From: Dehalococcoidia bacterium
GTDB taxonomy: Bacteria > Chloroflexota > Dehalococcoidia > GIF9 > AB-539-J10
DNA length: 9,399 nucleotides
Direction of reading: 5' to 3'
Assembly (NCBI GenBank): GCA_030606165.1
Contig: JAUWGZ010000049.1
Location: 1-9,399 of the forward strand
A program made the translations under genes and the position numbers. Positions 4,832-9,399 of the stretch are shown here, in pieces. Below the pieces are notes generated by a model. That model worked only from the letters and a program-made list of their open reading frames with translations. It was not told the origin of the DNA and ran no database searches. Within the stretch, counting starts at the first letter, position 1. The number at the start of each line of letters is the position of its first letter.

Positions 4832-5581
4832 TCATCCTTCAGGGAGTTTACCCTGAATGAGATTCTTCGGTCGCTCCGCTCCCTCAGAATGACAAGGGGC
4901 GAAGGGCTCAGAATGATCCGAAGCTAAAGAGCCAGAGCTTTGGCTTGTGATTATGTTCCTGACAGGGGCAAAGTATAGGCGGTGAATCGGCGAAGGTCCG
5001 AGCTTTTGCAGACAGGATAGGTGTCTTCCTGTTCCATAGCCTTTATGCTGAGCAAATCCATAGCCAGGATAAATTATGTCAAGTTCTTCCATCATGCGGT
5101 CTCTGGTGACCTTGGCTACGATAGAAGCACAGGCAATGGAGAGACACAGTTTATCACCCCTGGTTATCCCTCTTTGAGGGATGGGACATTGAGACAAGCT
5201 CAGCCTGTCAATCAGGAGGAAGGTCGGTTGTTCGGGCAACTTTTCCACCGCTTGCATCATAGCCAGTCTGGTTGCCTTGAGGATGTTTATGGAGTCAATC
5301 ACTTGAGAGGGAACGATGCCGATGCCCACGGCCACGGCCTCCTTGTTAATCAGGTCAAAGAGGGATTCACGCTTCCTGGAGTTTAATTCCTTGCTATCCC
5401 GAACCAGCCCAAACCAGGGCAAATTAGCTGGATGGGGCAGGATAACGGCGCCGGCGACTACCGGGCCGGCGAGAGCCCCCCGCCCGACTTCATCGATGCC
5501 GGCGATAAGCTCATAGCCCTGTGATTTAAGCTTATCTTCCTCATCGAGGTTGGGAAACTGTGACAAAGCTCTCTCTTTCAT
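4832..5581 (-). CDS. rnhB: Ribonuclease HII with a repeat-encoded C-terminal tail
   Basis: RNase HII cuts RNA in RNA-DNA hybrids and starts removal of single ribonucleotides from DNA. Taking the ATG at 5581 gives 249 residues. Catalytic residues are Asp30 and Glu31 in GIDEVGRG, Asp125 in LLIDRL and Asp161 in KVTRD, with RDSKELNSRKRE and the conserved HKGYGTGRH also present. The family core ends at FAPVR (residue 208). The 41 residues after it are extra, and about the last 27 (HSEPFAPCHSE onward) are encoded by a dispersed repeat. A longer reading from a TTG at 5668 adds 29 residues that translate an inverted-repeat spacer with no family likeness, so I prefer the ATG. A GGGGGAG lies very close (about 2 nt) upstream. 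yraN follows at 4 bp. Confidence 0.95.
   Translation of the reverse strand: MKERALSQFPNLDEEDKLKSQGYELIAGIDEVGRGALAGPVVAGAVILPHPANLPWFGLVRDSKELNSRKRESLFDLINKEAVAVGIGIVPSQVIDSINILKATRLAMMQAVEKLPEQPTFLLIDRLSLSQCPIPQRGITRGDKLCLSIACASIVAKVTRDRMMEELDIIYPGYGFAQHKGYGTGRHLSCLQKLGPSPIHRLYFAPVRNIITSQSSGSLASDHSEPFAPCHSEGAERPKNLIQGKLPEG
4841..4915. repeat. Dispersed 'CHSE' repeat, copy in rnhB 3' end
   Basis: This segment shares ordered blocks with the intergenic repeat at 6815-7035: GGAGTTTACCCTGA (4843-4856 and 6880-6893), AGATTCTTCG (4860-4869 and 6902-6911), and CTCAGAATGA twice. Read on the minus strand it gives HSEPFAPCHSE, the hallmark of a short repeat seen in many environmental bacterial genomes. 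Here it lies wholly within rnhB and supplies the end of its reading frame. Confidence 0.75.
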
Positions 5582-5698
5582 AACTCCCCCGCCTGCCAAA
5601 GAATTTGTTCGGCGGGCAGGCCTAACCCCTCTTATTCTTAAGAGGGGAGATTTAGGAAACTTTCCCAACCCCTCCTATCCTAAGAAGGGGATTTATGC
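5582..5698. repeat. GC-rich inverted-repeat spacer between mnmA and rnhB
   Basis: The spacer contains several inverted repeats. GCCTGCC (5591-5597) pairs with GGCAGGC (5615-5621). CCCCTCTTA (5626-5634) pairs perfectly with TAAGAGGGG (5639-5647) around a TTCT loop. An imperfect third pair lies at about 5669-5690 (CCCCTCCTA and AAGAAGGGG), a diverged version of the second. Neither strand has a T tract after a stem, so a standard intrinsic terminator is not supported. The segment looks like a dispersed repeat. It is translatable in the rnhB frame from a TTG, which makes a misleading N-terminal extension. Confidence 0.55.
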
Positions 5699-5714
5699 TT
5701 CTGTATTTATAGGC

Positions 5715-6779
5715 TCAAGCTCCGATTCCATCGGAGTCAATAATACCGCCCCCCAGTACCTCATCGTTATTATAGAACACAATGGCCTGCCCTGGGGTTA
5801 CCGCCTTTTGTGGCTGAGTAAAATGGACATCCACGGAGTCATTCCTGAAAAAGAGGATGGCTTCTGCCTCCTTTGACTTATAGCGTATCTTGGCCCTGAC
5901 TGTAATAGGCTCCCGCGGTGCCTTGCCTGATATCCAGTTCAGCTTTCGGGCGGCGAGCTTCTGGCTGTAGAGCTCTTTCTCAGAGCCAAGCACAATTCTA
6001 TTGCGTTCAGGCTCTATCCTTATGACGTAGAGCGGCTTTCCAGCACTCAATACTTGAGTGCTGGATAATCCCAGGCCATGCCTCTGCCCAATTGTATAAT
6101 TGGCTATTCCTTGATGCTGACCTAATTTCCTTCCCCGGGTATCTACGATATCGCCAGGCTGAGTGGGAAATCTCTGGCTGAGGAAGGTAGCATAGTTCTT
6201 CTGGGAGATAAAGCAAACATCCTGGCTGGGTTTGGTTGCTGTTGGCAATCTCGCCTGCTTTGCCATCTGCTTAACCTCGTCTTTGCTATACTCGGCTAAA
6301 GGAAACAGGACATGCCCGAGCTTTTCCAGGGTTAGAGTATAAAGAAAATAAGATTGGTCTCTACTGGTGTCTGCTGCTTTGAGCAAGCGATGCCCGTCTC
6401 TGGAATGCTCTACCCTGGCATAATGACCTGTAGCCAGATAGTCGGCGCCCAGGGAGAGTGCTTTATCGAGGAGGAGGCCGAACTTTATGTGCTGGTTGCA
6501 GGCAACGCAGGGATTGGGAGTCCGCCCTTGCTGGTATTCCCGGCAGAAATAGTCAACTACACAGAGCTCAAATTCCTTTTGCAGGTCAACCTGATGAAAG
6601 GGAATGTCTAAAATGCGGCAGATATCTTCCGCCCGATGTGTCTGGTATTCGGAGTGCGGAGAATCCCAGAGACGCATATGTATGCCCATCACATCATAGG
6701 CAGCTTCTTTGAGCAACAAAGCAGCGACGGAAGAATCCACCCCTCCACTCAATGCCACAGCGACCTTGCCCTTAGTCAT
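5715..6779 (-). CDS. mnmA: tRNA-specific 2-thiouridylase MnmA
   Basis: MnmA inserts sulfur at C2 of the wobble uridine (U34) in tRNAs for Lys, Glu and Gln, activating the base with ATP and receiving sulfur from a persulfide. It has 354 residues, normal length. Visible features are the PP-loop SGGVDSS at 11-17, the first catalytic Cys in NPCVACN (Cys91), LATGHYAR at 115-122, DQSYFL at 141-146, the second catalytic Cys in SQDVCF (Cys189), and TIGQRHGLG at 229-237, followed by the C-terminal beta-barrel domain. Both catalytic cysteines are present, so the enzyme should be active. The ATG gives the usual MTKGKVAVALSGGVDSS beginning, though its Shine-Dalgarno is weak. Repeat-filled gaps lie on both sides, so linkage to tmk and rnhB in one transcript is uncertain. 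Confidence 0.98.
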   Translation of the reverse strand: MTKGKVAVALSGGVDSSVAALLLKEAAYDVMGIHMRLWDSPHSEYQTHRAEDICRILDIPFHQVDLQKEFELCVVDYFCREYQQGRTPNPCVACNQHIKFGLLLDKALSLGADYLATGHYARVEHSRDGHRLLKAADTSRDQSYFLYTLTLEKLGHVLFPLAEYSKDEVKQMAKQARLPTATKPSQDVCFISQKNYATFLSQRFPTQPGDIVDTRGRKLGQHQGIANYTIGQRHGLGLSSTQVLSAGKPLYVIRIEPERNRIVLGSEKELYSQKLAARKLNWISGKAPREPITVRAKIRYKSKEAEAILFFRNDSVDVHFTQPQKAVTPGQAIVFYNNDEVLGGGIIDSDGIGA

Positions 6780-6814
6780 GCCTAAAACTCATACCTTGAA
6801 TTCTCAAGAGTGTT

Positions 6815-7035
6815 TGGTAATGTCATTCTGAGAAGTCCCGATGAAATCGGGACGACGAAGAATCTCAGAGATTCTTCGTGGAGTTTACCCTGAGCGGAGT
6901 TAGATTCTTCGCTACGCTCAGAATGACAGGTAGCGGAAAGCTCAGAATGACAGGTAGCGAAGGGCTCAGAATGACACTGGATATTGCTAAACATCTCTTA
7001 GATTCTTCCTCTTTACTTCGTTCAGTGTCGGGATG
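6815..7035. repeat. Composite 'CHSE' repeat cluster between tmk and mnmA
   Basis: This fills most of the 266-bp gap. It holds two perfect hairpins: GTCCCGAT/ATCGGGAC (6835-6842 and 6846-6853) and an 11-bp stem ACGAAGAATCT/AGATTCTTCGT (6855-6865 and 6869-6879) with a CAG loop. The blocks shared with the rnhB 3' end follow, then a 24-bp tandem repeat. GACACTG (6973-6979) is mirrored by CAGTGTC (7023-7029). The minus strand reads as CHSE repeats, which I regard as non-coding. It is probably several nested copies of one dispersed element. Confidence 0.75.
6916..6980. repeat. 24-bp tandem repeat, about 2.7 copies
   Basis: The unit begins GCTCAGAATGACAGGTAGCG. Copies lie at 6916-6939 and 6940-6963, with a partial copy at 6964-6980. 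The first two units differ only in their last bases (GGAAA against GAAGG). The spacing is exactly eight codons, which explains the periodic CHSE pattern on the minus strand. Confidence 0.8.
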
Positions 7036-7045
7036 ACAAAAATCG

Positions 7046-7669
7046 TCAGGCTGATAAATCAGGCAATAACGGGATCACCCTATCCCAGATAATATCAGCA
7101 ACTCTCCCTTTAGGAAGGGAGGCATCTATCACCAACCAGCGGTCGGGCTCGGCGGCGGCCATCTTGAGATAACCTTCCCTCACCCGCCGGTGGAACGACA
7201 AATCCTCCAGCTCAAAGCGGTCTTTCAAGCTTCGCTTTCGTGCTAGTCCCTGCTCCGGTGAAATATCCAGGAGGATTATGAGGTCGGGATTGAGATTCCC
7301 CGTTGCCATATTGTTGACCATCTTTATGGCAGTAAAATCAAGTCCCCGCCCATAGCCCTGATAGACCATGGTGGAGTGAGTGAAGCGGTCGCAGATGACT
7401 ACTTTGCCTTCTTCTAAAGCAGGATGAATTACCTCAGCCACCAATTGGGCACGGGAAGCAGCAAAGAGAAACAGCTCAGCCTGGGGCGAAATAAAGGAGC
7501 CCCTTCTCCTTTTAAGTACTTTTCTTAATTCGTTACCCAGAGCCGTGCCTCCCGGCTCATGGGTTAACACCACGGGGATGTTCTGCTGCTCAAGCTTCTT
7601 CAACAAGAGCCTGGATTGGGTGCTTTTGCCACAGCCTTCGCCACCCTCAAAGGTGATGAATAGTCCCAA
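7046..7669 (-). CDS. tmk: Thymidylate kinase (TTG start)
   Basis: The enzyme phosphorylates dTMP to dTDP with ATP, an essential step of dTTP supply, in the cytoplasm. It has 207 residues, typical. The P-loop is EGGEGCGKST at 8-17, the dTMP-binding HEPGGT is at 37-42, SRAQL is at 72-76, the DRF motif is at 94-96 followed by STMVYQGYGRG, and the basic LID-like stretch ARKRSLKDR lies at about 142-150. The start is TTG at 7669-7667. It is supported by GAGG (7676-7679, reverse complement) 6 nt upstream and by the fact that the family beginning GLFITFEGG follows directly; no ATG could give a full P-loop. It starts 3 bp after the stop of the upstream ATPase gene, indicating coupling. No truncation or missing residue is visible. 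Confidence 0.97.
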   Translation of the reverse strand: MGLFITFEGGEGCGKSTQSRLLLKKLEQQNIPVVLTHEPGGTALGNELRKVLKRRRGSFISPQAELFLFAASRAQLVAEVIHPALEEGKVVICDRFTHSTMVYQGYGRGLDFTAIKMVNNMATGNLNPDLIILLDISPEQGLARKRSLKDRFELEDLSFHRRVREGYLKMAAAEPDRWLVIDASLPKGRVADIIWDRVIPLLPDLSA

Positions 7670-7672
7670 GGA

Positions 7673-9076
7673 TTACCTCGACTTCCTTTTGCCGCCAGGT
7701 TCCAGGCTCCGGTTACCGGAGTTGAAACCGCGGCGTCCGGCTAAGAGACGCTGTAGATGATGAACATAGGTATATTGAGTGTCACGGGGATAGAGGGCAT
7801 CCAGGCATTGCTTCATTTGAGCGGCATTGTTGCTTTTAAGGACATAAATTGGTATACCCAGTGCTTCGGCATCCCGTATCTTCTGTGGCTTGCGGCGGTA
7901 ATAACTTCGTGTAGTGAGGAAAATGTCAGTTTGCTTAAGGTCAGCGGCGATTTTCAGCTCTTTTTTCCCTTCCCTGGCAATTTGTTCCAGTCGAGACCGG
8001 TTAGCGCCGAAGAGGTAGAATCGCAGCGTTTTTTCCGGCTGCTTCTCTTCCTTGCTTTCCCATATAAGAGGGGAGGTTATCGCCTCCTTCTTTACCTCAC
8101 CATCTTCATCCATCCAGCGCACCTCGGCCTTGGGGGATCGCCCATGCAAGAGAGCATCGACAGCCTCGGTCACGTCAGGATGTACGGTTACCCTGTAATA
8201 ATCGACAATTTCCACCACCACACCAAAGGTGGGCGGAGCCTTGCGCTCCAGGATAGATTTTTGCGTGTGCCGTCGCCTGGCTTCTTCATCTCCTAAGGTA
8301 ACCGTCTGGATGCCGCCGATAAGGTCAGCCAGAGTAGGATTCATTATCAAGTTTTCCAGAGTGTTTCCATGTGCCGTGCCCACCAATTGCACTCCACGCT
8401 CAGCGATAGTTCGGGCTGCCTGAGCTTCGAGTTCCGTGCCTATTTCATCGATAATGATGACCTCAGGCATATGATTTTCCACTGCTTCAATCATTACCGC
8501 ATGTTGTTCAGCGGGAGCAGCTACTTGCATTCGCCGGGCATGCCCGATAGCGGGATGAGGAATGTCTCCATCCCCGGCAATTTCATTGGAGGTGTCAATT
8601 ACGATAACCCGTTTTTTGAAGTCATCGGCCAGCACTCGAGCCACCTCCCGCAACATAGTGGTTTTGCCTATACCGGGCCGCCCTAGAAGCAGAACGTTTT
8701 TGCCTGATTCAATAAGGTCCTGAATCATCTTTACGGTGCCGAACACAGCTCTGCCCACACGGCAGGTCAAGCCGATTATGTAGCCATTTCTATTGCGTAT
8801 GGCTGAGATGCGGTGCAGGGTGTGGTTGATGCCGGCGCGATTATCCCCGGTGAACTGGCCAATGCGTGATACTACATAATCGATATCAGACTGGCTCACC
8901 TCTTTAGAATTGAGGACCAATTCTCTATGGGGAAAGCGGGCTTCGGGGAGACGCCCTAAATCTAAGATTACCTCCAACAGTTCGCTATGGTCGGGCTGCT
9001 GGTAGAGCGGCTCACGGATATGGAGTGGCAAGATATCAAGTAGCGCGTCTAAATCGTCAGTAACTACCCTTCGCAT
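7673..9076 (-). CDS. SpoIIIAA/Ycf45-like P-loop ATPase with C-terminal extension
   Basis: The product has 467 residues. It matches the family of stage III sporulation AA / Ycf45-like AAA-type ATPases often annotated as 'R3H domain nucleic acid-binding'. The N-terminal ~100 residues are helical. The ATPase core has Walker A GRPGIGKTT (132-140), IDTSNEIAGDGD (160-171), RRMQV (181-185), Walker B VIIIDEIG (206-213) and GTAHGNTLENL (233-243). A separate C-terminal region (about 350-430) has alternating strands and helices (LRFYLFGANRSRLEQIA, IFLTTRSYYRRK, GIPIYVLKSN), then a basic tail consistent with nucleic-acid binding. No sporulation genes are visible nearby, so a sporulation role is not implied. 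It starts 23 bp after pdxS and ends 3 bp before tmk, so it is probably co-transcribed with both. The cellular role is uncertain. Confidence 0.9.
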   Translation of the reverse strand: MRRVVTDDLDALLDILPLHIREPLYQQPDHSELLEVILDLGRLPEARFPHRELVLNSKEVSQSDIDYVVSRIGQFTGDNRAGINHTLHRISAIRNRNGYIIGLTCRVGRAVFGTVKMIQDLIESGKNVLLLGRPGIGKTTMLREVARVLADDFKKRVIVIDTSNEIAGDGDIPHPAIGHARRMQVAAPAEQHAVMIEAVENHMPEVIIIDEIGTELEAQAARTIAERGVQLVGTAHGNTLENLIMNPTLADLIGGIQTVTLGDEEARRRHTQKSILERKAPPTFGVVVEIVDYYRVTVHPDVTEAVDALLHGRSPKAEVRWMDEDGEVKKEAITSPLIWESKEEKQPEKTLRFYLFGANRSRLEQIAREGKKELKIAADLKQTDIFLTTRSYYRRKPQKIRDAEALGIPIYVLKSNNAAQMKQCLDALYPRDTQYTYVHHLQRLLAGRRGFNSGNRSLEPGGKRKSR

Positions 9077-9099
9077 TCTGTGAAATACCTGTCTTCACC

Positions 9100-9399
9100 T
9101 TACCAACCCCGGGGGGCCAACAATTCTTGTTGGGGTATAGCTTTTATGTCCAGACCTGGCATAGCTGTTCCCAAACCTTTAGATACCTCAGCGACGATAG
9201 CCGGGTCCTGGTAGTGGGTGGTAGCTTTAACGATGGCCTGCGCTCTGGTTGCGGGGTTGCTGGACTTAAAAATCCCCGAGCCCACAAACACTCCCTCGGC
9301 TCCTAGTTGCATCATCAAAGCAGCATCGGCAGGTGTCGCTACACCACCGGCGGCAAAGTTCACAACAGGTAACTTCCCTGTTTTATGCACTTCCATTAC
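9100..9399 (-). CDS. pdxS: Pyridoxal 5'-phosphate synthase subunit PdxS (3' part, cut by window edge)
   Basis: PdxS makes PLP from ribose 5-phosphate, glyceraldehyde 3-phosphate and ammonia; PdxT supplies the ammonia from glutamine. About 99 C-terminal residues are visible; the full protein is near 290-300. The conserved C-terminal TIM-barrel sequence is unmistakable: GKLPVVNFAAGGVATPADAA and GAEGVFVGSGIFKSSNP, the phosphate-binding end of the barrel. The frame continues beyond the right edge, since a valine codon precedes the first Met seen, so that Met is not the start. pdxT does not follow downstream as it often does; the ATPase gene comes next after 23 bp. pdxT may lie upstream or elsewhere in the genome. 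Confidence 0.97.
   Translation of the reverse strand, partial: VMEVHKTGKLPVVNFAAGGVATPADAALMMQLGAEGVFVGSGIFKSSNPATRAQAIVKATTHYQDPAIVAEVSKGLGTAMPGLDIKAIPQQELLAPRGW

Noticed and set aside
5626..5647. Intrinsic terminator from the 9-bp GC-rich stem
   Set aside because: No T tract follows the stem on either strand; it is better explained as part of a repeat.
5582..5668. RNase HII start at TTG 5668 (29 extra residues)
   Set aside because: The extra residues translate inverted-repeat DNA and do not resemble the family; the ATG at 5581 precedes a normal RNase HII N-terminus.
6916..6980. Possible CRISPR-like array
   Set aside because: The 24-bp units are directly adjacent with no unique spacers, and there are no cas genes nearby.
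6782..6994. Minus-strand open frame of 70 residues with CHSE repeats
   Set aside because: It translates a dispersed non-coding repeat with hairpins and tandem units; it has no family likeness apart from the repeat itself.

Overview
The window looks like an ordinary bacterial chromosome segment. It holds two convergent housekeeping blocks with a small accessory-looking island between them. The gene mix fits a Chloroflexota, probably Dehalococcoidia-like, genome: lysS-serS; a pdxS / SpoIIIAA-Ycf45-like ATPase / tmk / mnmA / rnhB / yraN series; zinc-ribbon membrane proteins; and short dispersed repeats whose antisense reading gives runs of CHSE. That placement is from general knowledge of such genomes and was not tested by any search.

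Plus strand, left: the 3' part of lysS (cut by the window edge), then an AT-rich repeat-like spacer, then complete serS. From about 2024 to 4446 there are five small plus-strand genes: two zinc-ribbon membrane proteins, a one-pass membrane protein, a two-pass membrane peptide and a soluble conserved-looking protein. None has a function I can name. The spacers in this island carry related sequence copies: a 31-nt near-identity at 2168-2198 and 3295-3325, and a 26-nt related leader at 2195-2220 and 3965-3990. They also hold what look like ends of lost genes, a Ser/Thr-rich C-terminus ending MYAVADE and a short winged-helix-like C-terminus. This suggests duplication and decay.

Minus strand, right (read from the right edge leftward): the pdxS 3' part, a P-loop ATPase with a C-terminal extension, tmk (TTG start), mnmA, rnhB and yraN. 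pdxS, the ATPase and tmk are tightly spaced and probably one operon. mnmA, rnhB and yraN follow, but the gaps on either side of mnmA are filled by repeats. A related repeat copy also runs into the rnhB 3' end, where it encodes the last ~27 residues of RNase HII, and the yraN Shine-Dalgarno lies at its edge. The minus-strand genes serve PLP synthesis, dTTP supply, tRNA thiolation and removal of RNA from DNA; the plus-strand pair charges tRNA with Lys and Ser.

No tRNA, rRNA, CRISPR array, transposase or convincing intrinsic terminator was seen. The most unusual material is the repeat-derived RNase HII tail and the small-gene island with duplicated spacers. I do not see a complete novel system that I could defend.
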